DNA from: AV69 sp963742315
GTDB taxonomy: Bacteria; Verrucomicrobiota; Verrucomicrobiia; Chthoniobacterales; UBA10450
Length of the DNA: 64,000 nt
Assembly: GCA_963742315.1 (NCBI GenBank)
Contig: CAVULE010000007.1
Coordinates: forward strand, 62,001 to 126,000
Direction of reading: 5' to 3'
In this document: positions 1-8,939 of the stretch, piece after piece
Layout: the number at the start of each line of letters is the position of its first letter
Numbering within the stretch: the first letter of the stretch is position 1
The notes under the pieces: model-generated
What the model saw: the letters and a program-made list of their open reading frames with translations, nothing else
What the model was told of the DNA's origin: nothing
Database searches by the model: none
Translations under genes and position numbers: made by a program

Positions 1-982
1 CGGCCCGAATTGTATCCGTCCCGCTGATAAGGTGGCGCATTTCCCCAGGACGAAATTCCCCATTAATTTCCGGCGCGATTCTTATTCCGAGCGCGTCGGA
101 AATCCTTTGTGAAATTTCGCGGACGGTCACCCCTTTTTCGCTGCCGACGTTTACTGGCCGGCCATCGAGAGCATCAGTTGTGGCGGCGAGCAAATTCGCG
201 CGTGCGATATCCTCAACGAAAGAAAAATCGCGGGTCTGCTCGCCGTCTTCATAAAGAACCGGCGGCAGATTGTTAAGCAAACGAGTGCAAAAAATCGCGA
301 TCACACCGGTGTAAGGATTGAAGATCGATTGTCGGGGTCCGTAAGTGCACGAGTACCGCAGCGCAACGGCTGGAATCCCGACTTGTTTTCCCCAGAGCAG
401 GACCAATTTCTCCTGATCGACTTTGGTTAATCCATAAACCGTTTCCCCGCCAACCGGTGCCTCCTCGGGCGTGGCCACGCTCGTGGTTGGCTGATGGCAA
501 ATCGGGCAGCGCACCGACCAATCGCCGTGCTGTAATTGTTCCACCGGCCGCACCTTTGGAAAAACGAGGCCGTGCTTTGAGCACTCACCCGCGCCTTCGC
601 TGTAAACTGCCTGTGAACTCGCGACGATAACTTTTTTGATCGGAAGATTCTTTTCGCGAATGATTTCAAGCATTTGCGCGGTGCCGAACGAATTCACCTG
701 CACGTATTTCGCCATTTCCGGCATGTAACCGCCGTAAGCCGCCTGGTGAAAGACGACGTCGATGTCAGAAAGCGCGTTTTCAATCGTGGCGCGATCGCGC
801 AAATCCCCATGCACAAACTCGGCATCGCGGTTGATCCAGGCCGGCTTACCTCGTCTGTGCGTGTTCGGTTCGAGGTTATCGAGAATCCGCACGCGCCAGC
901 CTTCGCGCACGAGCAAGTCGGCGACATGCGATCCGATGAGCCCGGCGCCGCCAGTAACAAGAGCGCGTTGTCGCTTTTTCAT
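1..982 (-). CDS. NAD-dependent epimerase/dehydratase (extended SDR), partial at left edge
   Basis: Seen: an open frame on the minus strand from ATG at 982 runs off the left edge with no stop, about 327 codons. The N-terminus has the Rossmann motif TGGAGLIGSHV, and a YxxxK catalytic motif appears as VYGLTK near residue 190. RQSIFNPYTGV and the DFSFVEDIARAN segment are typical of nucleotide-sugar epimerases and dehydratases. A CxxC pair (CPIC, near residue 165) marks a small insertion. Family knowledge: these enzymes act on NDP-sugars in the cytoplasm. The substrate cannot be read from sequence. The start overlaps the stop of the upstream DUF2064 gene as ATGA, which implies translational coupling in a three-gene unit. 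Confidence 0.88.
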   Translation of the reverse strand, partial: MKKRQRALVTGGAGLIGSHVADLLVREGWRVRILDNLEPNTHRRGKPAWINRDAEFVHGDLRDRATIENALSDIDVVFHQAAYGGYMPEMAKYVQVNSFGTAQMLEIIREKNLPIKKVIVASSQAVYSEGAGECSKHGLVFPKVRPVEQLQHGDWSVRCPICHQPTTSVATPEEAPVGGETVYGLTKVDQEKLVLLWGKQVGIPAVALRYSCTYGPRQSIFNPYTGVIAIFCTRLLNNLPPVLYEDGEQTRDFSFVEDIARANLLAATTDALDGRPVNVGSEKGVTVREISQRISDALGIRIAPEINGEFRPGEMRHLISGTDTIRA

Positions 983-1731
983 TTCGGGCAAAGTCGTTCC
1001 CATCCTTCGCGCGCAATCAGCTCTGCCAAAAATTTCGTTGTCACGGGAGCGATATCGCCCCGCGAATTTCCCCTCAACAATTCCTCACACAAACGCCGCA
1101 GCGTTGCGCCATCGTCCACATCATAAAATTTCGGCAGAACGTGAACCTTTAATCCGACCTCACGCGCGCGTTCGTCCGTTTGGGCAAAAACCCGCTCCGT
1201 GCTCCAATCGATCTCTTCGAAAAGGTGACGATTCAGTTTTCTCATCCCAATCAAATAATAACCGCCATCATCGGATGGCCCGAGGACGATTCGATCGTCT
1301 GCATCTTGCAACTGCGCGACGGCCTCGCGAAACGCTTCAGCTGTCGCCGTTGGACTGTCTGAATTAATCAGGCAACAGGATTCGAAACCAACATGGAGCA
1401 AATCGTCGGCCGCGTTAGTCAGCCGCTCGCCAAATCCATTGCCACGTTGCGGAATCAAAACGAAATGCGATGGCAATATACCCTCGTACTCCTTTTCGCT
1501 GCGCGCGGGGGTAAACACGCCAACCCCTTGGGAGCGTTCCCCCGCTGCCGAGATCACAGCCGCGATATCGCGCAAGAAACAAGTGTTTAGCTCCGCCGCT
1601 TCGGAGGGCGTGAGCGGGGGTTGCAATCTTGTCTTTACCGTCCCTGCCCGCGGCGCTTTAGTCATGATCGCAAGCGCGCACCGGCCCGCCGGAATCTGGT
1701 TGCCCCATTGGCGATCGAGAACGCGATGCAT
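979..1731 (-). CDS. DUF2064 / TIGR04282-type glycosyltransferase
   Basis: The 250-residue protein opens with a nucleotidyltransferase-like strand and loop, CALAIMTKAPRAGTVKTRL, the signature of the DUF2064 (TIGR04282) family. A DSPT motif near residue 124 and GPSDDGGYYLIG near residue 150 are the usual metal and nucleotide-sugar contacts of this GT-A-like fold. Members are annotated as glycosyltransferases, some near arsenosugar genes, but the acceptor is unknown here. It lies 33 bp after a methyltransferase gene and overlaps the downstream epimerase gene by 4 bp, so the three are probably one operon. Starting at residue 1 keeps the first beta strand intact. A start just upstream of MTKAP would cut that strand. 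Confidence 0.82.
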   Translation of the reverse strand: MHRVLDRQWGNQIPAGRCALAIMTKAPRAGTVKTRLQPPLTPSEAAELNTCFLRDIAAVISAAGERSQGVGVFTPARSEKEYEGILPSHFVLIPQRGNGFGERLTNAADDLLHVGFESCCLINSDSPTATAEAFREAVAQLQDADDRIVLGPSDDGGYYLIGMRKLNRHLFEEIDWSTERVFAQTDERAREVGLKVHVLPKFYDVDDGATLRRLCEELLRGNSRGDIAPVTTKFLAELIAREGWERLCPK

Positions 1732-1764
1732 TCGCGCGTGCTCTGCGTTGCTGGAACGCTCGCG

Positions 1765-2490
1765 TCAACCTTTTTCGCAGAGGGCGTACTGGTAACGACC
1801 AACCCGCCAGGTTTTCATGCGCGCCCACGGTTGGCTCGCGAACAACGCACAAAAATGGGAATACGGAAGGACGGTGGCCTTTTCTGGCTCTCGATATTCG
1901 TCCGAGTATCCATTGACGCGGGCAAGTGCCCGCATCGTTAGCAAAGGAATCGATGCCGAAAACGCGAAGCGCGGCTCGGCCACGAAACATTTTCCTCCAG
2001 AACTAAGCACCCGAAATATTTCTCCGACGGCGCGCTCTCGTTCCGACAAAATCGTGAACAGACGAGAGGCGACCAATTGGCTGAACGAATTATCCGTTTG
2101 TGGAAGATTGAGGACATCGCCCCACGCAAAAGCACAGTTATGCAAAGCCTTCTCCGTCGCTCTTTCCCGCGCGTATTTCACCAGCTCCTTCGAGCTGTCG
2201 ACTCCAAGAACCGAGATTCTTTGAAAACGCTGCGCCAAGGCACGGGCGTAAAACCCCGGACCACAGCCAAGCTCCAGCACCTTGGAACTCGCTGGTGGTT
2301 CTCCGGCCGGCCAAAACGCACGAATTATTCGGCCGGTATCATCACGAAAAACTTTTTCGCGACAAAAAATGTAAATCCAGGCGTAACGCTCGAAGAGGCT
2401 GTCTGGTTTCTCGACAACTGCGACCGGGCATGGCTGGTTGACTGCAACTGTTGCACCGCGGGAAAGAATCGTTTTGGCGGCGTGATTCAT
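1765..2490 (-). CDS. class I SAM-dependent methyltransferase
   Basis: A 241-residue protein with SAM-binding motif I VLELGCGPGFYARAL near residues 70-85, followed by motif II VLGVDSSKELVKYARE and a motif III-like AWGDVLNLPQ. This is the UbiE/COQ5-like (Methyltransf_11) arrangement. A soluble cytoplasmic enzyme is expected, and the substrate cannot be assigned. It is the first gene of the minus-strand trio with the DUF2064 transferase and the SDR protein, which suggests modification of a glycosylated lipid or polysaccharide (inference). The promoter should lie in the long gap to its right. Confidence 0.85.
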   Translation of the reverse strand: MNHAAKTILSRGATVAVNQPCPVAVVEKPDSLFERYAWIYIFCREKVFRDDTGRIIRAFWPAGEPPASSKVLELGCGPGFYARALAQRFQRISVLGVDSSKELVKYARERATEKALHNCAFAWGDVLNLPQTDNSFSQLVASRLFTILSERERAVGEIFRVLSSGGKCFVAEPRFAFSASIPLLTMRALARVNGYSDEYREPEKATVLPYSHFCALFASQPWARMKTWRVGRYQYALCEKG

Positions 2491-3072
2491 TTAGTGGTCC
2501 AACGCTTTGTTCACAGTCTCTTTGTTATTTTGATTTGTCACTCAAACAATATCTTCATCTTCATGTCGTCAATAACCTGGCGTTCGCGTCCACGATTCCT
2601 CACGTAATTCAGACTTAAACGGTGTGAACAAGCTTGGCATGAACGACTGGAATCAGCCAACCGCAAGAACAGAAGCGTCTTTTGTTTTGAGTTGTTCGAA
2701 GTTGTTCGCTTCCTTTTGCGCAAACGGTTAACAGCGTCAATGTGAAGACTTCGCTCAAGAGTCGACTGTCGGCTGTTATCATTTGGGGAAGCGTGATCTG
2801 GCCGGGCTCGACCTCTTGGGGTCGAGAGCTAACCCGGAATTTTCCATTGCTCGGCGTTCAAAAAGTTCTAGCGAGCAAAAGGTTCGTCGATCTTACGTTC
2901 GCTTGCGGGTCTGTGCTTTGTTGAAATCGAGAGAAATCGGCACCCGACAACTTTCGTCGATTTGAAGGTTGAGGTCTCGCGAATGAGTTGGCGCGCAATT
3001 TGATCAAAGTCGCGCGCCACCGCCAAGTAAGTTGACGGCCGCCCTACGTGACCGTAATCCGGCATTCAAACC
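2491..3072. other. 582-bp divergent intergenic region with hairpins
   Basis: No convincing gene: the short frames here lack domains and coding character. It separates the minus-strand methyltransferase from the plus-strand methionine genes, so promoters for both should lie here. Two structured spots stand out. At 2802-2837 a CCGGG/CCCGG outer stem encloses a 7-bp stem CTCGACC/GGTCGAG, with AGCTAA left single-stranded. At 2989-3019 the 8-bp stem TGGCGCGC/GCGCGCCA has a 15-nt loop. Neither is followed by a T-run. Confidence 0.6.
2796..2837 (+). promoter_or_regulatory. possible structured leader upstream of methionine genes
   Basis: Seen: TGAT, then CCGGG, a strong hairpin, AGCTAA and CCCGG that can pair back to CCGGG. 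The order TGAT...CCG...GCTAA...CGG faintly recalls the conserved letters of SAM-II-class riboswitches, which precede methionine genes. However, no P1 partner for the 5' flank is visible, and the element lies about 235 bp before the coding start, unlike SAM-II sites that sit at the ribosome binding site. Treat it as an unassigned structured element. Confidence 0.2.
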
Positions 3073-4041
3073 ATGAACCTTCTTGATGAGCTCCAGGAAC
3101 ATGTGGTCTGCGGCGACGGCGCGATTGGAACGCTGTTGCTCGATCGGGGTTTACCGATCGAGTTGTGTCTCGAGGAAGTTTGCGTGAGCGATCCGGATCG
3201 GGTGCGTGCGATTCATCGCGATTACATAGTGGCCGGTGCCCGCGTGATTGAGACAAATACCTTTGGCGCTAATGCAGCCCGACTCTCACGTTTTGGTTTT
3301 GAAAATCGCGTGAGCGAGTTCAATCGCGCGGCGGCAAAGCTGGCGAAAGAGACGGCCGCGGGAAAAGATGTCTGCGTTGCCGGTAGCGTCGGTCCGCTTG
3401 GGATAAGCGCGCTGGAAGCGGAAGAGCGCGGAATTGGTCGAGCCCAGTGTTTTCACGAACAGATCCAGGCGTTGCTTGAGGGAGGGGTTGACCTGATTTT
3501 TCTGGAGACGTTCATGGATGACGTCGAGATGCAGATCGCGCTCGAGGCTAAGAACGCGCTGAGCGATTGCGCGACAATCTGCTCATTTGCCTGCCAACCG
3601 GAAGGACGGGTGGCGTCGGGCGTCCCGATCGTGGACGCGTTTCGCAAACTACGCGCTCTGGGAGCACAAATTACCGGCGTTAATTGCATGAACGGTCCGC
3701 ACGCTACAGTGCAACTGCTTCAGCGAATTCCTCTCGATGGATTGCTGGCGGCTTACCCAAACGCCGGCTATCCGAAATACACGGACGGGCGTTTTATCTA
3801 TCACGCTGCGCCGGATTATTTCGCGCGGGCCGCGCGCGGAATGGTCGCGGAAGGGGCGCGGTTGATTGGCTGCTGCTGCGGAACAAATCCGCGCACCGTC
3901 GCAGCGATTTCGAAAGCGATCGCAGAACTCAAGCCGGTGAAAGCGAAGGCGGTGACGGGGACGCCGCTGCTCGATCGGAGGGGGAGCGTCCGGGCCACTC
4001 AGGATCACGGTCGCCCAAACGAAGGCACATGTGTGACGTGA
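3073..4041 (+). CDS. homocysteine S-methyltransferase domain protein
   Basis: A 322-residue protein covering the zinc-dependent homocysteine-binding barrel found at the N-terminus of MetH and in YitJ/BhmT proteins. It begins with GDGAIGTLLLDRG and ETNTFGAN. Its zinc cysteines are C205 (GVNCMNGP) and the C267-C269 cluster (GCCCGTNP), matching the family pattern. It lacks the MetH folate, cobalamin and activation modules, so the methyl donor is not visible. metF follows 170 bp downstream, which places both in one-carbon and methionine metabolism. A remnant of a second MTHFR C-terminus after metF suggests that the locus once encoded a YitJ-like fusion (inference). The last 35 residues look like a disordered tail. 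Confidence 0.85.
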   Translation: MNLLDELQEHVVCGDGAIGTLLLDRGLPIELCLEEVCVSDPDRVRAIHRDYIVAGARVIETNTFGANAARLSRFGFENRVSEFNRAAAKLAKETAAGKDVCVAGSVGPLGISALEAEERGIGRAQCFHEQIQALLEGGVDLIFLETFMDDVEMQIALEAKNALSDCATICSFACQPEGRVASGVPIVDAFRKLRALGAQITGVNCMNGPHATVQLLQRIPLDGLLAAYPNAGYPKYTDGRFIYHAAPDYFARAARGMVAEGARLIGCCCGTNPRTVAAISKAIAELKPVKAKAVTGTPLLDRRGSVRATQDHGRPNEGTCVT

Positions 4042-4211
4042 GACGACCGGGCGCTACAACTGACCTTCCGTTTTTGCCAGGGACAAAAGTGTGTTAAATC
4101 TCATGCTGGCAAAGGCTTTTGGAGTTTGGATGCAACATCCCTTCCGTGGTCGATAATGTGCTTGGTCAGTTGACCGAAAGTCGCGGCACGAACGAAGATA
4201 GACTTTGAAAC

Positions 4212-5135
4212 ATGCACATCACGGACATTATGCTAAGAGAATCTCCCACGTTTTCGTTCGAGTTCTTTCCTCCGAGAACGCCGGAAGCGGCCGAGATTCT
4301 CTACCATACGATTCGCGATCTCGAATCGTATATGCCGCACTTTGTCAGTGTTACGTACGGTGCCGGTGGCTCAACGCGAGATTTGACCCATGATCTTGTC
4401 GAGCGCATTCAACACACAACAAAACTGGATCCGATCCCTCACCTGACCTGCGTCTGCCACAACGAAGAAGAAATCGAAGCAATTCTACTTCGATACGCTA
4501 AGTCGGCGATTGGAAACATTCTCGCGCTCGGGGGCGATAGGCCGCGTGGAATTGAGTACGACAAATCGCGCGACTCGTTTCAGCACGCGATCGATTTGGT
4601 GAAGTTCATTCGCAGATTCAACGAAACGGGCGCGCATCCGGATCGGCGCGGTTTTGGGATCGGCGTGGCCGGTTTTCCTGAAGGACATCCGGCTACGCCG
4701 AATCGATTAGTCGAAATGGATCACCTTAAAGCGAAAGTCGGCGCTGGCGCCGACTACATCGTCACACAACTATTTTTCGATAATCGCGACTTCTACGATT
4801 TCAGAGAACGCTGTGCGCTCGCCGACATCCACATCCCGATTATCGCCGGCATAATGCCGATTACCTCCATGAGCGGATTCAAACGCATCGCCGAGCTGGC
4901 GGGCGGCGCACGCTTCCCGGCCAGGCTTCTCCGTGCTTTACAGCGATGCGAGAACGATCCTGAAATGGTTAGGCGCGTCGGTGTTCACTTCGCCTTGGAA
5001 CAATGTCACGATCTTTTGGATAACAACGTTGCCGGCGTTCACTTCTACACACTCAATCGCTCCGACGCCACGCGGATAATTTTTGACAGCCTCGGTATTC
5101 CGCGTCGCCGGAACGTACAGGCCCAGACCGTTTAG
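4212..5135 (+). CDS. metF: methylenetetrahydrofolate reductase
   Basis: A 307-residue protein, the usual length for bacterial MetF. It contains the family segments SFEFFPPRTPEA, VSVTYGAGGSTR, PHLTCVCHN, LALGGDRP and the FAD/folate-binding C-terminal half with DYIVTQLFFDN and GIMPITSMSGFKR. It ends in the conserved GVHFYTLNRSDATR. It reduces 5,10-methylene-THF to 5-methyl-THF using FAD and NADH in the cytoplasm, which supplies methyl groups for homocysteine methylation by a methyltransferase such as its upstream neighbour. No clear Shine-Dalgarno is visible before ATG 4212. Confidence 0.95.
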   Translation: MHITDIMLRESPTFSFEFFPPRTPEAAEILYHTIRDLESYMPHFVSVTYGAGGSTRDLTHDLVERIQHTTKLDPIPHLTCVCHNEEEIEAILLRYAKSAIGNILALGGDRPRGIEYDKSRDSFQHAIDLVKFIRRFNETGAHPDRRGFGIGVAGFPEGHPATPNRLVEMDHLKAKVGAGADYIVTQLFFDNRDFYDFRERCALADIHIPIIAGIMPITSMSGFKRIAELAGGARFPARLLRALQRCENDPEMVRRVGVHFALEQCHDLLDNNVAGVHFYTLNRSDATRIIFDSLGIPRRRNVQAQTV

Positions 5136-5191
5136 TTGAGTGATACCGTTTGACAGGTTTACGATCATACGGTCTCCGATACGGTAGCTCG

Positions 5192-5299
5192 CTGAAAAAT
5201 GCCGGCGCAATCGGCATGGAAATCGCGCGCGAGATCGTCTCTGCCGTCGGTTCAGAATTTCCTGGGATCTATTTGATTACGCCGTTCCTTGCATTTTGA
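5192..5299 (+). pseudogene. remnant of a YitJ-type MTHFR C-terminus
   Basis: Between metF and the next gene, one plus frame reads LKNAGAIGMEIAREIVSAV followed by FPGIYLITPFLAF and a stop at 5297-5299. Family knowledge: the end of the MTHFR half of bifunctional YitJ-like homocysteine methyltransferases carries a helix of the form EGIxIAKEL followed by GxYLMPPF. The frame closes at an upstream TGA about 65 bp before this fragment and has no start or preceding domain. It looks like a decayed tail of a fused methyltransferase-reductase that was replaced by the intact metF next door. Confidence 0.5.
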
Positions 5300-5361
5300 T
5301 TCTACCTGCGAAATTAGCCCGATTTGCGCGCGAGATGTGACGCGCAGATGGTCTGGCGCTC

Positions 5362-6066
5362 TTGAACAAAACAAAACGCGTCGTCTGGGTTCAGCTTTTC
5401 GCCAGTCTCGGTGCGATCGCCATTGTGGTCGCGTTGTGGCACTTTTTTCCGGTGCCGGAAATTCTGGCCCTGATTCAGCAGCGGGTGATGGGTTGGGGAG
5501 TTTGGAGCGCGATTTGTTACCCGATCCTTTACGCCTGCTGTAATGTGTTGCTGCTGCCGGGCGGAATCCTAAGTATCGGCAGCGGATTTTTTTTTGGTTT
5601 ATGGTGGGGATTCCTGATTGCGCTGATTGGCAATGTGGCCGGTGCGGCCATTTCATTTTTGATTGGCCGAACGATAGGCAGGCGCTGGCTGCAACGTCGC
5701 CTCGAAAGATCGAAGAGCCTCCACGCGCTCGAACCGGCGGTGGAGCGCGAAGGGTGGAAGCTCATTCTTCTCAGCCAATTGCATCCGCTTTTTCCCACCA
5801 GTTTGATGAACTACTTGTATGGCCTGACCAGGATTCGGTTTCGAACATGCATGATCTGGATTGCAATTGGCCAGGCGCCTGGACTCTTTCTCTATGCGTA
5901 TCTTGGAACGCTTGGACAATTGGGGCTGAGGCTCGCCCGCGGACAGACGCATCCGCGGATGTACGAATATTGGGTCTGGGGTGGCGGACTATTTATTTCC
6001 TTGGCGATCCTCGTGCTGATGGGCCGCATTGCATTGCGTGTTCTGCGGGGCACTTCTATTACATAA
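5362..6066 (+). CDS. VTT-domain (DedA/TVP38/TMEM64) membrane protein
   Basis: A 234-residue polytopic membrane protein. Hydrophobic helices lie near residues 10-28, 48-90, 132-150, 158-178 and 200-222. The GGILSIGSGFFFGLWWGFL stretch followed by GNVAGAAISFLIGR is the VTT (SNARE-associated Golgi) domain core. Family members are now linked to lipid scrambling or undecaprenyl-phosphate recycling, but which role applies here cannot be told. The start is TTG at 5362, with no better in-frame ATG before the first helix. The gene lies 21 bp before cdd. Confidence 0.85.
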   Translation: MNKTKRVVWVQLFASLGAIAIVVALWHFFPVPEILALIQQRVMGWGVWSAICYPILYACCNVLLLPGGILSIGSGFFFGLWWGFLIALIGNVAGAAISFLIGRTIGRRWLQRRLERSKSLHALEPAVEREGWKLILLSQLHPLFPTSLMNYLYGLTRIRFRTCMIWIAIGQAPGLFLYAYLGTLGQLGLRLARGQTHPRMYEYWVWGGGLFISLAILVLMGRIALRVLRGTSIT

Positions 6067-6087
6067 TATCTTTATCGACATGTAGAT

Positions 6088-6492
6088 ATGCAATTTAATG
6101 ACTTAATTCAATCCGCCTCCGCGGCGCGCAAGCAAGCCTATGCGCCATATTCTGGATTTGCTGTAGGAGCGGCTGTTCAATGCAAATCGGGCGCTGTTTT
6201 TGCCGGCAGCAATATCGAAAATATCTCGTACGGTCTGACGATTTGTGCTGAGCGCATCGCGATCGCCAGTGCAGTCGCTGCAGGGGAACGGGAATTCGTC
6301 GCGATCGCTGTGGTCGCCGATACGAGTGACCCAATCGTGCCTTGCGGCGCCTGCCGGCAATTCCTGGCTGAATTTGCTCCGGAGCTGATTATCGTTAGCG
6401 CGACGGTGCGGGGAGGCCAGAAGATCGAGAATCTTTCCCATCTTCTTCCGGACCCGAAGCGCGGGATTCTTGAAAATGTTCACACTGACTGA
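6088..6492 (+). CDS. cdd: cytidine deaminase
   Basis: A 134-residue protein of the homotetrameric Cdd type. It has YAPYSGFAVGAA, the substrate motif NIENISYG, and the zinc site split between CAER (Cys plus catalytic Glu) and PCGACRQ (two Cys). It deaminates cytidine and deoxycytidine in pyrimidine salvage in the cytoplasm. Its 3' end overlaps the preferred mnmG start by 17 bp. Confidence 0.95.
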   Translation: MQFNDLIQSASAARKQAYAPYSGFAVGAAVQCKSGAVFAGSNIENISYGLTICAERIAIASAVAAGEREFVAIAVVADTSDPIVPCGACRQFLAEFAPELIIVSATVRGGQKIENLSHLLPDPKRGILENVHTD

Positions 6493-8333
6493 CCCGATCG
6501 ACGTCCTGGTTGTTGGCAGTGGCCACGCGGGGATCGAGGCTGCTCTGGCTGCGGCGCGGCTGGGCTGTCGCACTCTGATGCTGACTCAAAATCTGGATAC
6601 GATCGGCCAGATGTCGTGTAATCCAGCGATCGGCGGCTCGGCTAAAAGCCATATTGTGAAAGAAATTGATGCGCTAGGAGGAGCGATGGCAATTAATGCC
6701 GATGCCACCGGAATCCAATTCCGAATACTCAATCGGAGCAAGGGCGAAGCGGTGTGGGCGACGCGAGTTCAATGCGACAAGAAAGCCTACCAATTTCGGC
6801 TAAAGGCCATCCTCGAAAAGACGCGGAATCTTCGGCTGTTACAGGGAACAGCGGCCACGCTTCTCGTCAGTAACCGACGAGCGGCCGGCGTGACAACGGA
6901 TTTAGGCGTCGAAATTCTAGCAAGATCGGTCGTGATTACGGCTGGGACCTTTCTGCGCGGGCTCCTGCATGTGGGCGAACAATCCAAAGCGGGAGGCCGA
7001 ATGGCGGACACGGCATCGAGTCTGAGCGACAGCATTCGCACCTTGGGATTCGAAGCGGGTCGTTTCAAAACGGGAACGCCCTGCCGCCTCAACGGCAATT
7101 CAATCGACTTCGGGTCGCTCGAGGTCCAAGGGGGCGATGATCCGCCGCCACGCCTTTCATTCGTGGAAACGGTGCCCCGTGAAAAACACGAATCATTCAC
7201 GTTGAATTTTGACGCCACAGGGATGTTCCACGTGGAACAGCTTCCATGTTGGCTGACACAGACTACTCAGAAGACCCACGATATAATTAGCGCAAACCTA
7301 CACAGATCACCGTTGTATCAAAATAGAATTAAGGGCACGGGGCCGCGGTATTGCCCCTCAATTGAGGACAAAATTGTCCGGTTTTCACATAAGTCGTCGC
7401 ATCCCATTTTCCTCGAGCCGGAAGGACGGCATTCCAGCGAGTTTTATGTCAACGGCATTTCTACCAGTCTGCCGTTCGATGTCCAATTGTCGTTAGTGCA
7501 ATCCATTCCCGGACTGGAGCGGGCCGAGATCATTCGGCCCGGCTACGCGGTCGAGTACCGATTATTTCCCGCCTACTCAGCTCCACCCGACGCTCGAGAC
7601 CAAGCTGGTGGAAAACTTGTATTTTGCTGGACAGATAAACGGCACCTCCGGTTACGAAGAAGCCGCCAGCCAAGGCTTAATTGCGGGAATCAACGCCGCA
7701 TTAAAGGCACAGGATCGCGATCCATTTAAGCTTTCGAAAGAAATTAGTTACATCGGCGTTCTGATCGACGATTTGACAACACGAGGAACCGATGAGCCGT
7801 ATCGAATGTTTACCAGTCGGGCGCAAAATCGCCTCGCCCTTCGCGAAGATAATGCCGATTTGCGTTTGACCAAGTTAGGCGCCGAGTTCGGATTAGTTGG
7901 TGAGGAGAGAATAAAAAGCCTTCGTCGAAAACAAGAGGCCATCGCCTCCCTTTACAATGCGATTGACGCTCTTCAGGTTGATGGCCGCCCGCTGCGTCAG
8001 GCGTTGAAGGACCCGCGCTTTACCCTGAGCGCGATTCCGCCTGAAATCATCGCCATGGCACCGCACTCAATTTGGCGTCACCTGCTAATTGAAATGAAAT
8101 ACGCCGGCTATCTCGCGCAACAAACAAAACGCCGCAGCCATGAGCAGGTGCGTGCCGATCGCACCATTCCCAGTGGGTTCGACTTTAATGTTGTTCCCGG
8201 TCTTCGCAGCGAAAGTCGACAAAAACTGGGAAAGTTTCGCCCGACTTCCCTCGGAGCCGCACGACGCATTCCGGGAATAACGGCTGCCGATTTATCTATC
8301 CTGGATATTTGGCTAAATGGTAAATCGTGCTGA
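6476..8333 (+). CDS. mnmG: tRNA uridine-5-carboxymethylaminomethyl enzyme MnmG, apparent frameshift
   Basis: Both parts match MnmG (GidA), the FAD enzyme that with MnmE modifies U34 of certain tRNAs. The first part has VVGSGHAGIEAALAAAR, CNPAIGGSAKSHIVKEIDALGG and RYCPSIEDKIVRF. It shifts out of frame near 7558: GAGTACCGATTATTTCC must lose one C to read EYDYFPPTQLHPTLETKL. From there the +1 frame continues through ENLYFAGQINGTSGYEEAA to the normal C-terminus at 8333. The extra C lies in the CC at 7558-7559. An error in the read or assembly is the likeliest cause, since the rest is well conserved. A 16-bp parS-like palindrome lies inside the first part. ATG 6476 is preferred over TTG 6470. Confidence 0.9.
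7224..7239. promoter_or_regulatory. parS-like centromere site inside mnmG
   Basis: TGTTCCACGTGGAACA is a perfect 16-bp palindrome and matches the bacterial parS consensus TGTTNCACGTGNAACA. ParB binds such sites near oriC and nucleates the partition complex. In frame it encodes MFHVEQ, six residues just before the conserved PCWLT of MnmG, a place where MnmG proteins do not normally read this way. A scan of CACGTG occurrences elsewhere in the window found no second match. Confidence 0.8.
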
Positions 8334-8939
8334 GTGATCTATTTCGCCGCGGCTCTGATTGCTTATCTTCTTGGATCCATCCCCTCCGGTTTCATAGCTG
8401 GACGGATCGCCGGGACGGATATCCGGCAGCACGGCAGCGGTAACATCGGTGCAACAAACACGTTGCGTGTTTTAGGGAAAAAATATGGTTACGCTGTTTT
8501 TGTTGCCGATGTTCTAAAGGGCTTCCTTGCTGTTAGAATTGCGCTCTGGCTCGCCCAATTCGACCCGTCCACCAGCTATCTCATCGGGATCCTTGCTGCT
8601 TTGTTCGTCGTGGTCGGCCATTCGTTTCCTATCTGGCTTGGATTTCGCGGTGGAAAAGGTGTCGCCGCAGCCGCCGGCGCCTGCCTTGGTCTATTGCCGG
8701 TAGCAACATTCATCGCTGTTATTGTATGGATCGCGATCTTTTTCCTTTTCCGCTTCGTCTCGTTAGCTTCCATCGTTGCGGCGATTGCATTGCCCCTAAG
8801 CGCCTGGCTTTTGGGGAATGCGAGAGATCCGATCGTCTTAGGATTTAGCCTTTTGATCGCGACCCTGATAATTTTCAGGCACCGCAGCAACATCGTGCGC
8901 CTGCTCCAGGGGCGCGAGCCGCGCTTCGATCGAAAATGA
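8334..8939 (+). CDS. plsY: glycerol-3-phosphate acyltransferase PlsY
   Basis: A 201-residue inner-membrane protein with the three PlsY signatures: LLGSIPSGFIAGR, HGSGNIGATNTLRVLGKK and GHSFPIWLGFRGGKGVA. It transfers acyl from acyl-phosphate to glycerol-3-phosphate, the first step of phospholipid synthesis. The start is GTG directly abutting the mnmG stop. Its stop overlaps gpsA as ATGA, so it is coupled to the enzyme that makes its substrate. Confidence 0.95.
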   Translation: MIYFAAALIAYLLGSIPSGFIAGRIAGTDIRQHGSGNIGATNTLRVLGKKYGYAVFVADVLKGFLAVRIALWLAQFDPSTSYLIGILAALFVVVGHSFPIWLGFRGGKGVAAAAGACLGLLPVATFIAVIVWIAIFFLFRFVSLASIVAAIALPLSAWLLGNARDPIVLGFSLLIATLIIFRHRSNIVRLLQGREPRFDRK

